64,000 nt of DNA from NCBI GenBank assembly GCA_019114465.1, contig DXFM01000048.1:41475-105474 (forward strand), written 5' to 3'. Source of the stretch: Candidatus Lachnoclostridium avicola. Its GTDB lineage: Bacteria; Bacillota; Clostridia; Lachnospirales; Lachnospiraceae. How positions within the stretch are numbered: position 1 is the stretch's first letter; each line of letters opens with the position of its first letter. The position numbers and the translations under genes were made by a program. Shown here piece by piece: positions 37,403 to 45,107 of the stretch. The notes under the pieces were generated by a model, which saw only the letters and a program-made list of their open reading frames with translations, ran no database searches and had not been told where the DNA came from.

Positions 37403-38632
37403 TTATGTCTTTTCGATCGGTGCCGGTAAAACATCAAACGTCTGTTCTGACACCATTTTGACACCATCTTGCCGCATTCTCGAATATACCTGCTCCAGAC
37501 GCTTCATTTCCTCAGACTTCTTGTCAGGAAGAACATGGGCATATATTTCTGTTGTCATTGACATATCACTGTGCCCTAAAATTGTCTGTAAAATTTTGGG
37601 CGGCATTCCTTCTTCCAGGCTTCTTGTTGCGAAGGTATGTCGGAACGTATGTGGGGTAATATGGGCAAATGGAATACCATTATCATTCATTTTCTTTACG
37701 ATTTTATCAATCTCTTTCTTGAATTGGGCGCGATTAATTGGACGGCCGTACAAGTTGGTAAACACGAGATTTTCAAAACCATATAAGGGATCCCAGAGCT
37801 CACCCATTGTGAGGCGGTTTTTAACCTGTTCTTTTCGCTGATTTTTTAATTGCTCATATACATTCTCTGTCATGGGAATCAAACGGTCGCTGGTGGGTGT
37901 TTTAGGCGTTTCTGAGTGGTATGTGCTGTCCTGATAAGTAAGAGTGCAGGCCACATGAATTTCTCTTTTCTGAAAATTGACATCTTCCCAGCGCAGCCCT
38001 CTGAGTTCTCCGCTTCTCATTCCCGTAAACAATGCGACTTCATACAAGGCATAGTATTTTGTATTTGCGGCATATTTAAGAAATAAGGTCTGCTCATTCA
38101 CGGTCATAACCCTTGCACTTCTTTTCTTATTATCTCGCGGCAAGACTGCGTTTGACACGGGATTTTTTCGGATAATTTCACTTTTAACAGCTTGTGAAAA
38201 TGTTCCGTTTAGTATGGCACGGCAGATTTCCAGGGTATTATGGGAATAATTTTTTGATGCCATACCATTATAGAACTGCTGAATATGGTCTGTGCGAATG
38301 TCACGCAGCTGTTTGTCTCCAAAGATATTTTTGATGTAAGCATTGTAATTCTGTCTGTATACGCCTACTGTCCCAGCTTTCACAGAGGGTTCTTTATAAT
38401 TCTGAATCCAGATTGCAAACCATTTTCCAAACGTCAGATTTTCTTCCTTTATATAGGTATGATGCTCTACTTCATAGCGCAGATTATTCTTTTTCCGATC
38501 TGCTTCAGTTGGGGTCTTTCCGTATACCGTATAGCGTTCCCCATGGTAGGCAAAACGTCCCATATAGCGGTTTTCTTTTGCTCTGTAGGTAATACCTGGT
38601 GGAAGTTTCTTACCATTTTTATCTACTGCCAT
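37403..38632 (-). CDS. int: Tyrosine recombinase (integrase)
   Basis: 409 aa. N-terminal arm-binding domain (GITYRAKENRYMGRFAYHGERYTVYGKT), SAM-like core-binding domain (about 65-165) and catalytic domain with Arg in LFTGMRSGELRGLRW, HxxR in THTFRHTFATR, His in LGHSDMSMT and the tyrosine nucleophile in TEIYAHV. Size and pairing with a 67-aa Xis recall Tn916-type modules. It lies just inside the left repeat and is transcribed toward it. Its 3' end contains two TGACACCAT repeats that may be arm-type binding sites. Confidence 0.95.
   Translation of the reverse strand: MAVDKNGKKLPPGITYRAKENRYMGRFAYHGERYTVYGKTPTEADRKKNNLRYEVEHHTYIKEENLTFGKWFAIWIQNYKEPSVKAGTVGVYRQNYNAYIKNIFGDKQLRDIRTDHIQQFYNGMASKNYSHNTLEICRAILNGTFSQAVKSEIIRKNPVSNAVLPRDNKKRSARVMTVNEQTLFLKYAANTKYYALYEVALFTGMRSGELRGLRWEDVNFQKREIHVACTLTYQDSTYHSETPKTPTSDRLIPMTENVYEQLKNQRKEQVKNRLTMGELWDPLYGFENLVFTNLYGRPINRAQFKKEIDKIVKKMNDNGIPFAHITPHTFRHTFATRSLEEGMPPKILQTILGHSDMSMTTEIYAHVLPDKKSEEMKRLEQVYSRMRQDGVKMVSEQTFDVLPAPIEKT
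37448..37469. repeat. Paired TGACACCA motifs near the left end
   Basis: TGACACCATT and TGACACCATC, 11 bp apart, inside the integrase 3' end. Related TGACRC motifs at 45018-45055 near the right end make them candidate integrase arm sites. Confidence 0.45.
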
Positions 38633-38650
38633 TGACCAAATGCTCCTTTC

Positions 38651-38854
38651 CTAAAAACAATTATTTTCACACCATTTGTCAAATTGAACCCGGTCAATCA
38701 ATATCCGGCGGCTTCCTGAGTCGAACCGGCATTTCGCTTTAATTGAGAGGTTCAGGGCGGCGTTTCTGCCAAGTCCACAGTAAGCCTGGAATTCTGTAAG
38801 ACTAAGCAGACGCTTCTCATTTAATGGAACAGGGAGGGATTCTCTTTTTCTCAT
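38651..38854 (-). CDS. xis: Excisionase (Xis-like)
   Basis: 67 aa from the ATG at 38854, behind AAAGGAGGACGCACCAA; the track's ATG at 38917 is upstream of that site and in another gene's territory. LLSLTEFQAYCGLGRNAALNLSIKAKCRFDSGSRRILIDRVQFDKW is the small winged-helix excisionase pattern of Tn916-like elements. It directs Int toward excision. 18 bp from int. Its start overlaps the stop of a 33-codon leader ORF (ATGA). Confidence 0.9.
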   Translation of the reverse strand: MRKRESLPVPLNEKRLLSLTEFQAYCGLGRNAALNLSIKAKCRFDSGSRRILIDRVQFDKWCENNCF

Positions 38855-38952
38855 TTGGTGCGTCCTCCTTTGTTCAGTGTAATAATGTATAAGTTTAATT
38901 TTTTTTGATGCGCACAATATAGTTTTTCACATAAATTTGTGATTGATTTCAT
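38851..38952 (-). CDS. 33-aa leader ORF coupled to xis
   Basis: Not in the ORF track. ATG at 38952 behind AAAAAAGGAGTGTGATTAAA; codes for MKSITNLCEKLYCAHQKK and 15 further residues, with its stop overlapping the xis start (ATGA). The xis ribosome binding site lies in its last codons. Lys-rich with two Cys. Likely sets xis translation by coupling; whether the peptide itself matters is unknown. Confidence 0.6.
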   Translation of the reverse strand: MKSITNLCEKLYCAHQKKLNLYIITLNKGGRTK

Positions 38953-39208
38953 TTTAATCACACTCCTTTTTTATTGATTATCAGAGTGTGTAGAGCGTTG
39001 TAGATTTTTATCTGCAATAAAAATATAGAGAGATAAAAAAATATTTTCAATATAACAGCGAAGTAAGCATTCAGAAAAAACAAAAATGTAACACAATACT
39101 CTAACCTTGCTATAAATATATAAAGATAGATATATAAAGAAAATTTTTAAGTTTTAAATATTAAATATAGAATACAGAATATAGAATTTATGAAAAGGAG
39201 TTTTTATT
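38953..39208. other. AT-rich divergent control region of the element
   Basis: 256 bp between leader/xis (-) and mobC (+) without a gene. Very AT-rich, with short direct repeats: TATATAAAGA twice near 39117-39140 and AATATAGAAT-type repeats near 39166-39187. Likely holds the divergent promoters and possibly oriT, since it is directly before the mobilisation genes. No nic site can be named. Confidence 0.45.
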
Positions 39209-39493
39209 ATGAGTTACGAAAAAAAAGACTGTACTATGAATTTCAGATGTTCAAAAGAACAAAAGAAGAAAATTTTAAAATTATCAAAAAAATCAGGAGC
39301 CATTAATTCAAGTGAATATTGTCTAAAGAGTTGTCTATATGGAGGTGCAGATAATACCAACCAAATATTAGTTGGTCTACTAACTCAGCTAGATTTATTG
39401 CTAATACAGTTGGAAAATGGAACTCTAAAAAGAAAAGCTTTTATTGAAGAGTTGAAAAAGGAGATAGATTATATATGGTCTACTTTAAAATAA
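39209..39493 (+). CDS. MobC-like mobilisation accessory protein
   Basis: 94 aa. MNFRCSKEQKKKILKLSKKSGAINSSEYCLKSCL is a ribbon-helix-helix-like start seen in plasmid mobilisation proteins of the MobC/relaxosome type; the second half is helical. Strong site AAAAGGAGTTTTTATT. Overlaps the relaxase gene by 19 bp, the usual mobC-relaxase order. Only these two genes of the element run on the + strand. Confidence 0.75.
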   Translation: MSYEKKDCTMNFRCSKEQKKKILKLSKKSGAINSSEYCLKSCLYGGADNTNQILVGLLTQLDLLLIQLENGTLKRKAFIEELKKEIDYIWSTLK

Positions 39494-39978
39494 TTAAAGG
39501 AGATTTTAAGACGAAAGAAACCATTAGAAATGTAATCAATTATGTCTTAAATCCTGCGAAAAATCCTCACAATATCTTTCATGCATATGGCAATACCAAA
39601 AAGGAGATTGAGAGAATGGCCGATTCTTTTCTTGTGGTACAACGAATATATAACAAGACAAGCTGCAAACGCGTTATTCATTGTATTCTGTCTTTCAGCA
39701 AAGAAGAACGACATTCTCCCAAGCAATATCTCCGATATGGATATATGTTTATGGGGTTTTTTGAACCCGGTACACAATATATTTTTGCGCTTCATGTAAA
39801 AGACAACTTTGGAAATTCCTGTTATCCTCATATCCATTTTGTGATAAATCCAATTAATTCTATAACAGGAAAAAGATTATCTATTGACAAAACAATGCTG
39901 TATTTTCTGCATGAATATATCAACCGTATATTTGAAGGTAACACGGATTTTAAAAATTTTCCAGAGAAGTTTGTTTAA
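39475..39978 (+). CDS. Minimal relaxase (mobilisation nuclease domain only)
   Basis: 167 aa. INYVLNPAKNPHNIFHAYG near the N-terminus and the metal-binding HIHFVINPINSITGKRL (HxH) define a relaxase nuclease domain like those of MobP-type proteins. Usual members are 300-600 aa; this one stops soon after the domain and its last 29 bp overlap the end of the convergent gene. It may be a functional mini-relaxase needing helper functions from a coresident element, or a truncated remnant. No coupling protein or secretion genes are present, so at best the element is mobilisable. Confidence 0.78.
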   Translation: MVYFKIIKGDFKTKETIRNVINYVLNPAKNPHNIFHAYGNTKKEIERMADSFLVVQRIYNKTSCKRVIHCILSFSKEERHSPKQYLRYGYMFMGFFEPGTQYIFALHVKDNFGNSCYPHIHFVINPINSITGKRLSIDKTMLYFLHEYINRIFEGNTDFKNFPEKFV

Positions 39979-41647
39979 TGGCATATACATATATTTTCCG
40001 TTGAGTACGTTTCACTCTATTTGATGAACCAGTTGTTTTTAGAACATTACTTTTTCTCAACTTCTGCCCTAATTTTTGCTTCGACAGAATAGGAAGATGA
40101 TTCTTTTTTGCAAAATGCACATAATGTTCATAGCCCTCATTTGGATAAAAATAATAACATTTTTCTCCGCCACGAGTTTCCACTCCCTCGAAAATCCAGC
40201 TATTATTTGCCTTAATAGCGATACTTTGTTGGAGAAAACTGCGAAAATCCTGTAAAAAAGTATCGGGAACATTAGTAATATCAGGAACTGAATTACATTC
40301 TTTATAGGGTAAAAATACTGTAATACAAGTGTGTGACAAATATTCTGCATATACAGACAAAGGGGATTGCTTCAAAAAGCGCGTAAACGATACCATAGTA
40401 GAATATAGTAAAACTTCTGGAGTATGGGAATCTATCCATTCAGCAGATAAATCTTCCCGTTCACAGGTAGCCCATAGATCATTTTCCATTTCGATATATT
40501 TAGGGCCTTTAGATAAATCTTCCAAATCACTTATTTCTGTCAAATATTTGATAAATTTATAAATTAATAGGCAAAAATCCAAATGAATTCTATGTAACTT
40601 GTCCTTATCTTTCAGCGGAATAATACTTTGAACGGAATCAATACAGCAATTTAACACTTCATCTGCCCGGATAGGTACAGGATTAATATAAACAGGATAT
40701 ATATGCCAATACCCTTTGTTTCGTTCTTTCTGCACCTTTTTGAGCATACTGCTAGCTCTTGTAAAATAGCCTCTTTCTGTTGAAAAAATAATGGGGACAC
40801 ACCTGTACTTAAACAGTTTTTTATATCTTTCATCAGATAATGAAGTAGCTGAAATATGATATTTTTTATCTATTAATGTCCAATTATTTCCTTTTATTAA
40901 AAAGAAATTGGAAAACAGATTTGCTACTACTCTTAATAGTTCAGGGTTTTCGCCATGAATACACAAAGAGAAGCAAATAGTATCTGTATTCAAATCGCTA
41001 TTTTCAAAATGCTTCATTACATATCCATGAAGATAATTCCACAAAACAGAATGAACACTATATGCAAAAATAGTCAATATACTGGGATTGGATAATAACT
41101 CAAAGAAATCCCGATACCATTCTGCTGACAGTTCTTGTTTAAATATATTTCCTTTTTTCATCCCATTGAAAAAGTCTGTTGCAAGAATTTCATTTTGTGG
41201 ATATGTATCATTAATAGAAAGAAAAACGCTTTTTCTGGCTTCTGGCAACCAACCACAAGCCGATAAAACGGCAGGAGTAAAAGCGATATATTGATTAACG
41301 CAATAGCAAAAATACTTTTGATATATGCGAAATATTCTAGTGTAGTATGATTTTTTTATATCCGGTTTAAGTATCTTAAAGAGGCTGTCCCAGTGTGCAG
41401 AAATACGATGTCCCATATTTGTATAACGTACTGTTATACTATCATGTATTGTTCCATCTGGGGAACAAAAATCAACTGCTAGTACAACATTTTTGGAATT
41501 AAAGTCCTCATACCAAATCTTCGTAACATCGACATGATTCGTTGCCACAATTACATGGTGGATTCCATTTCGTTCATGGATTTCATCATTTTTCTTTACT
41601 TTATACCTTGTATTTTTTAAAAAAATTTCTAATGTGCAAAATTCCAT
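39950..41647 (-). CDS. 565-aa element protein of unknown function, possibly a degenerate primase-helicase-type ATPase
   Basis: I do not recognise a family with certainty. AGAGGAATAGATATCA precedes the ATG. The order resembles DUF927-type element ATPases: a region ending in AVLSACGWLPEARK, then SILTIFAYSVHSVLWNYLHG, then FSLCIHGENPELLRVVANLF where a Walker A would be expected but no GxxxxGKS/T is seen, then VPIIFSTERG, and a C-terminal winged-helix-like end (KQKLGQKLRKSNVLKTTG...RKIYVYAIKQ). If the alignment is right the ATPase site is dead. A replication-related or unrelated defence-type role are both possible. Low GC like the rest of the element. Confidence 0.5.
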   Translation of the reverse strand: MEFCTLEIFLKNTRYKVKKNDEIHERNGIHHVIVATNHVDVTKIWYEDFNSKNVVLAVDFCSPDGTIHDSITVRYTNMGHRISAHWDSLFKILKPDIKKSYYTRIFRIYQKYFCYCVNQYIAFTPAVLSACGWLPEARKSVFLSINDTYPQNEILATDFFNGMKKGNIFKQELSAEWYRDFFELLSNPSILTIFAYSVHSVLWNYLHGYVMKHFENSDLNTDTICFSLCIHGENPELLRVVANLFSNFFLIKGNNWTLIDKKYHISATSLSDERYKKLFKYRCVPIIFSTERGYFTRASSMLKKVQKERNKGYWHIYPVYINPVPIRADEVLNCCIDSVQSIIPLKDKDKLHRIHLDFCLLIYKFIKYLTEISDLEDLSKGPKYIEMENDLWATCEREDLSAEWIDSHTPEVLLYSTMVSFTRFLKQSPLSVYAEYLSHTCITVFLPYKECNSVPDITNVPDTFLQDFRSFLQQSIAIKANNSWIFEGVETRGGEKCYYFYPNEGYEHYVHFAKKNHLPILSKQKLGQKLRKSNVLKTTGSSNRVKRTQRKIYVYAIKQTSLENF

Positions 41648-41726
41648 TGATATCTATTCCTCTTTTTTTAAGTATAGCATGGTTCAGCCAGAGATACACT
41701 ATTAAAAGTGCCTCTCTGGCTTGTTT

Positions 41727-42326
41727 CTATGAAAGTTTAACTAATTTATAGAAACTGGTCTTCTTTAAACCAAGCACTTCCATCACTTTTTTCGCTGTAA
41801 TACGCCCGGATTTCCACATGTTATAGTACTTATCCCATTCTTCTGGCTTTTCCAGCTTAGGCCTACCCATGTGCTTTCCCTGACGTTTGGCCACGTCAAT
41901 CCCTTCCCGCTGCCGCTGTCGTATGGTGATTCGTTCCTGCTCCGCTATACTGGACATAACTTCAATAATGATATTATTTATCATATCTCTTATCCATTCC
42001 TGCCCGTTTGGCAGTTGAATCATGGTCGTAGGCAGGTCTAAAATCTGTAAATTGATTTGATTTTCCTTAAACCATTCCAGCTCATTTTTTATATCCGTTT
42101 TATTTCGGCTCAATCTATCCAAAGACTTGATAATTAAAGTATCGCCTTTTCGCAGTCCTAACGGGCCTTTGAGCGCCTGGAAACCGTTTCTGTTTAAGTC
42201 CTTGCCGCTGGCTTTATCAACGACAATGTTTGACTTTTCTACATATTTTTCCAACTCTGCCAGCTGTCTGTCCAGATTTTGGCTTGTGGAGCTGACACGG
42301 GCATAACCCATAATTTTTCCGCTCAT
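41727..42326 (-). CDS. Serine recombinase (resolvase/invertase family)
   Basis: 199 aa from the ATG at 42326 behind GAGAGGAGATTCTAAA; the longer track start is not supported. Catalytic domain: GYARVSSTSQNLDRQLAEL (nucleophile Ser in RVSS), DTLIIKSLDRLSRN, EQERITIRQRQREGI. C-terminal helix-turn-helix: GRITAKKVMEVLGLKKTSFYKL. Small resolvase type, so it should act at sites near its own gene; a set of nested inverted repeats lies directly upstream. A decayed copy of its 5' region is found at 45238-45325. Confidence 0.92.
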   Translation of the reverse strand: MSGKIMGYARVSSTSQNLDRQLAELEKYVEKSNIVVDKASGKDLNRNGFQALKGPLGLRKGDTLIIKSLDRLSRNKTDIKNELEWFKENQINLQILDLPTTMIQLPNGQEWIRDMINNIIIEVMSSIAEQERITIRQRQREGIDVAKRQGKHMGRPKLEKPEEWDKYYNMWKSGRITAKKVMEVLGLKKTSFYKLVKLS

Positions 42327-42352
42327 TTTAGAATCTCCTCTCATAAAAAATG

Positions 42353-42465
42353 CGTCCATAAAGGTTGAATCATTTACGGATATATCCGTAAAACTTATCC
42401 ATGACCTTTATGAACGCGGTTTTTAACTGGTTTTAGATGGTCTGTAAAGGTGTACCTTTATAGAC
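42353..42465. promoter_or_regulatory. Nested inverted repeats upstream of the resolvase (candidate res site)
   Basis: Three symmetric units: CGTCCATAAAGGT (42353-42365) opposed by ACCTTTATGAACG (42404-42416); between them the perfect palindrome TTTACGGATATATCCGTAAA (42373-42392); and a 26-bp near-palindrome around TAAAGGTGTACCTTTA (42440-42465). The shared half-site ACCTTTAT occurs four times. This fits multiple dimer sites of a serine resolvase and autoregulation. Confidence 0.65.
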
Positions 42466-42469
42466 ACTT

Positions 42470-42568
42470 CTATTTCGAATTTGAAAATAGCTCTTTAATC
42501 CTATCGGAAACGAATAAAATGGCAGTGATTAATAATTGTGTTGACAGATCTTTTAAAAGATGTTTCAT
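42470..42568 (-). CDS. 32-aa hydrophobic peptide, not in the ORF track
   Basis: ATG at 42568 behind an excellent site (TTTAGGAGGAATAAATAT). The peptide reads MKHLLKDLSTQLLITAILFV plus SDRIKELFSNSK: charged ends around a short hydrophobic helix. It resembles type I toxin or small regulatory membrane peptides in size and build, but I cannot place it in a named family. Its stop lies 4 bp from the resolvase-side palindrome, and a hairpin stands just upstream. The + strand 67-aa ORF over the same bases has no ribosome binding site. Confidence 0.6.
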   Translation of the reverse strand: MKHLLKDLSTQLLITAILFVSDRIKELFSNSK

Positions 42569-42591
42569 ATATTTATTCCTCCTAAATAAAG

Positions 42592-42618
42592 AAAGAGATT
42601 CTATAGCAGAATCTCTTT
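42592..42618 (-). terminator. Hairpin after the YARHG gene
   Basis: AAAGAGATTCT/AGAATCTCTTT perfect 11-bp stem; on the minus strand followed by CTTTATTTA. Likely ends the Mor-cargo transcript, and lies just ahead of the 32-aa ORF. Confidence 0.6.
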
Positions 42619-42666
42619 ACATAAATTATTTTTTTAGAAAAAGTTTTTTGTAAAATGCTAAGTAGC

Positions 42667-43848
42667 TTATTTTTGTGCTTCTACCGCTTTAATGGTATCT
42701 AGATTTGCTTTTTCATATTCATTTAGTACGGAATCATCAAACTCATCCATTGAAAGATAACCGTAATACCATGGCTGTGCACTGAAATAAGCATTTAAAT
42801 CCTCGGTTTCGAATTTTCTTCCGTGGCGGGCATATATTTCATTTCTTGCCAGTCTCAGTTCCTCTTTAGATAATGCCATTAGTTCATCCGTACTGTAGTA
42901 AAGAGAATCACTATATGGCAATATGTAGTTATCCATTTCTATACTATAATAAGTTTCTTCATAATAATCTGGCTCATCAGTGAAAAACTGTCTGGACATA
43001 TCCTGAGTATCGTATCCCTCAACCAGTGCGGCAACCATAGCAAGTGTTAGTCGTGTATTGCCTTCTATATTCTCGAAACCGGTATATTCGATAGGCATAG
43101 CGACCACACGAACGAGGGAGTCCTCTACTGCGTTTATAGACGGGCCGACAAAATACACATAATATAAATTACCTACATCATCAGATAAATTTAAAATTGT
43201 AAAATTTCCATATTCTGAATCGGAAAAACTTTCTTCCCAAATTTGAATGACGTTTAGACCATCCAGAAAAGCGAATTGTCCTACGTATTTTTGGGGATTT
43301 TTTATCATGTAAGCGTAACTAAGGGAGTAATCAATGGGAAGTTCAGGAAGGACCTCTTCCGTCACCGGGAAAAATTCTGGATGTTCCGTAATGTATCGGC
43401 TTTGGTCTTCACTTAAGGAAAAAGAAACATCGGAAGTTTCTCCTATATTTTGTAAAACAGCTGCAAGATCAATGTCCATAACTGGCTGGGTTGTCTCTGC
43501 TGTATCTTCACTTCCAGTATTTGATGGATTTTCTTCAGCAGTTGTTTCATTTATTGCGGCGGTGCCCTCAGCTGTGCCAGGAGAGGTGGATTCAGAAGTA
43601 TCACTATTACCAATAACAGCAAGAAGTATCAGTATTATTATAGCTACACCTGCAATAATGAGAATGGTCTTTAATTTAGATGACTTCGGCTTTCCTGCTG
43701 ATTGCAGAGGGGGATTGACCTGTTTTTGAGAATCAGTAGATACATTTTCTGAATTACATAGTGTTGTCCCGCATTTCCCACAGAATGTTTCTTCCCCAGA
43801 AAGTGGATTTCCGCAAGAAGGACAATATTTATAATTGTGCTTTTTCAT
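42667..43848 (-). CDS. Zinc-ribbon membrane protein with YARHG domain
   Basis: 393 aa from the ATG at 43848 behind CGAGGTAAGAAT; the track start lies upstream. N-terminal zinc ribbon (YCPSCGNPLSGEETFCGKCG), a basic linker, one membrane segment (KTILIIAGVAIIILILLAVIG), an acidic Ser/Thr/Glu linker, a central extracellular domain of about 150 residues, and a C-terminal YARHG domain (LRLARNEIYARHGRKFETEDLNAYFSAQPWY). YARHG is an extracellular domain of unknown function common in gut Firmicutes. Second cargo gene of the first Mor cassette, 4 bp after the preceding stop. Confidence 0.88.
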   Translation of the reverse strand: MKKHNYKYCPSCGNPLSGEETFCGKCGTTLCNSENVSTDSQKQVNPPLQSAGKPKSSKLKTILIIAGVAIIILILLAVIGNSDTSESTSPGTAEGTAAINETTAEENPSNTGSEDTAETTQPVMDIDLAAVLQNIGETSDVSFSLSEDQSRYITEHPEFFPVTEEVLPELPIDYSLSYAYMIKNPQKYVGQFAFLDGLNVIQIWEESFSDSEYGNFTILNLSDDVGNLYYVYFVGPSINAVEDSLVRVVAMPIEYTGFENIEGNTRLTLAMVAALVEGYDTQDMSRQFFTDEPDYYEETYYSIEMDNYILPYSDSLYYSTDELMALSKEELRLARNEIYARHGRKFETEDLNAYFSAQPWYYGYLSMDEFDDSVLNEYEKANLDTIKAVEAQK

Positions 43849-43852
43849 ATTC

Positions 43853-44536
43853 TTACCTCGTTTCTTCAAATGGGTGACCGCAGTTGGTACAGAATTTTGT
43901 TTCTTTTGGACATTTTGTGCCACATTCCGTGCAGTATTTGAATTCTGAATTTTGCGATGAATTTTCTAAAGGCGTCGCAGAACTTAAATTTGTTTTATCT
44001 GAGCAGATTTGCTGAATGTGGTATCCAATAATTCCCATTGCAACAACAACTTGTCGATAATAAGCTATTTTGCTTTTCAGACTTAAAAATGCCCTGAGAG
44101 GCGATTTTCTCCACCAGATTGTAAATGTATTATCATCTTGATAAGCCACATCATAAATCATTGTTTTATAAGTAATCACTGGTTGTCCGCCGCGGTCTTT
44201 TTCAATCGTCATATTAAGCGGTGTTAAAACAGGAATCAGATTCTGTATTAATACATCATAGGGAACTTTTTTCTCCAGGGCAAAGGGTTGTTTACGAAGC
44301 TGTCTCAGCTTTAAATCTAAAATGCATTCTTTAATAGCAAATCCTATTATGATTCCAAAGAAAGCTATAATTATTGAGCCACCAATATCGCCGGAACCTC
44401 TCAATCCTAAAATTGCTCCGATTGCAGCAGCTACATAATAAATTATGTTATAAGATCTTCCACCGTCTGTAATTGGTTCAGGAGAATTTAATTTTAAAGG
44501 TTCTTTCTTGCTATTTTTTGAATTTGGAAATTGCAT
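43853..44536 (-). CDS. Membrane protein with C-terminal zinc ribbon
   Basis: 227 aa from the second ATG (44536); GGGGAGG touches the first ATG but is 7 nt from the second. Two membrane segments near residues 30-75 (YNIIYYVAAAIGAILGL, IIIAFFGIIIGFAIKECI), a soluble region and a zinc ribbon at the end (KYCTECGTKCPKETKFCTNCGHPF). The ribosome binding site lies in the last codons of the Mor gene, so translation should be coupled to it. Function unknown; the next gene carries an N-terminal ribbon, so the two may interact. Confidence 0.82.
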   Translation of the reverse strand: MQFPNSKNSKKEPLKLNSPEPITDGGRSYNIIYYVAAAIGAILGLRGSGDIGGSIIIAFFGIIIGFAIKECILDLKLRQLRKQPFALEKKVPYDVLIQNLIPVLTPLNMTIEKDRGGQPVITYKTMIYDVAYQDDNTFTIWWRKSPLRAFLSLKSKIAYYRQVVVAMGIIGYHIQQICSDKTNLSSATPLENSSQNSEFKYCTECGTKCPKETKFCTNCGHPFEETR

Positions 44537-44538
44537 AT

Positions 44539-44826
44539 TCATACCTCCCCAATCTTTAGTTTGCTGTTTTCTTTTAAAAGTTGTCTTAATCTTCTTTCCG
44601 TGTAGCCGTACTTTGAAGCGATTGATTTAATATTACTCCCTCCTTTTTCTGGTTCAGCTATTTGTTTTATTATGTATTCTTTTGAGTAAAGCTTTTTAGG
44701 AAATGTAATCTGCTGACCTTTTAAATACTCATGTAGCAACAAAGTAGCGTCTACGCCGATCACTTCGGCAATGTCTTTATAAATTCCTGCAAAATCGGAT
44801 GCTTCTATTTTTTTCTCACGTTGCAA
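44539..44826 (-). CDS. Mor-family transcription activator 1
   Basis: 95 aa beginning at TTG behind AGAGGGAGGGAG. FAGIYKDIAEVIGVDATLLLHEYLKGQQITFPKKLYSKEY is the Mor dimerisation region and SIASKYGYTERRLRQLLKEN the helix-turn-helix, as in phage Mu middle-operon regulator relatives widespread on clostridial mobile elements. It heads the cassette Mor-zinc ribbon-YARHG. The promoter region carries three 12-bp repeats that could be its binding sites. About half its residues match activator 2 at 45.8 kb, which also starts with TTG. Confidence 0.9.
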   Translation of the reverse strand: MQREKKIEASDFAGIYKDIAEVIGVDATLLLHEYLKGQQITFPKKLYSKEYIIKQIAEPEKGGSNIKSIASKYGYTERRLRQLLKENSKLKIGEV

Positions 44827-44935
44827 ACTCCCTCCCTCTTTCGTATGCTGTTGATTCTGAGATAACTATACATTTTTTGAATTGAAATTACACTTTGCAA
44901 ATTTCCTTGAAATTTTCCTTGTAAATTTCCGGAAG
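44826..44935 (-). promoter_or_regulatory. Mor cassette promoter region, copy 1, with three 12-bp iterons
   Basis: 110 bp that recur at 46061-46170 with two mismatches. On the + strand TTGCAAATTTCC (44895), TTGAAATTTTCC (44907) and TTGTAAATTTCC (44919) follow head to tail, preceded by a fourth weaker TTGAAATTACAC. On the minus strand TATAGT at about 44864-44869 could be the -10. Conservation of the region is greater than that of the genes it precedes, which points to regulatory selection or recent exchange. Confidence 0.8.
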
Positions 44936-44948
44936 GCAAAAGAAAAAC

Positions 44949-44982
44949 AGGAAAACTATTCTTATAAGAGTAGTCTTCCTGT
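44949..44982. repeat. Imperfect hairpin near the right end of the element
   Basis: AGGAAAACTATTCT opposed by AGAGTAGTCTTCCT with a TATA-type loop. Could be a terminator or a recombination accessory structure. Confidence 0.5.
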
Positions 44983-45017
44983 TATGGAAATACCTGCATA
45001 GGGTATGATGAAATTAA

Positions 45018-45056
45018 TGACACTTGACGCCATTTGACACCAGATTTGACACAACT
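45018..45056. repeat. TGACAC/TGACGC motif cluster near the right end
   Basis: Four TGACRC motifs at about 45018, 45025, 45035 and 45047, two of them reading TTGACGCCAT and TTTGACACCA like the pair at 37448-37469. Candidate arm-type integrase sites. Confidence 0.45.
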
Positions 45057-45107
45057 TATATATATTCTGATAAATCCAGATAAACTATAAATGGGGCAAA
45101 AGAAGTG

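Noticed and set aside
39209-41647. Conjugative element (ICE)
   Set aside because: No coupling protein, VirB4-like ATPase or other transfer genes; mobilisable at most.
42450-42653. 67-aa + ORF beside the resolvase
   Set aside because: No ribosome binding site; the minus-strand 32-aa ORF has a strong one.
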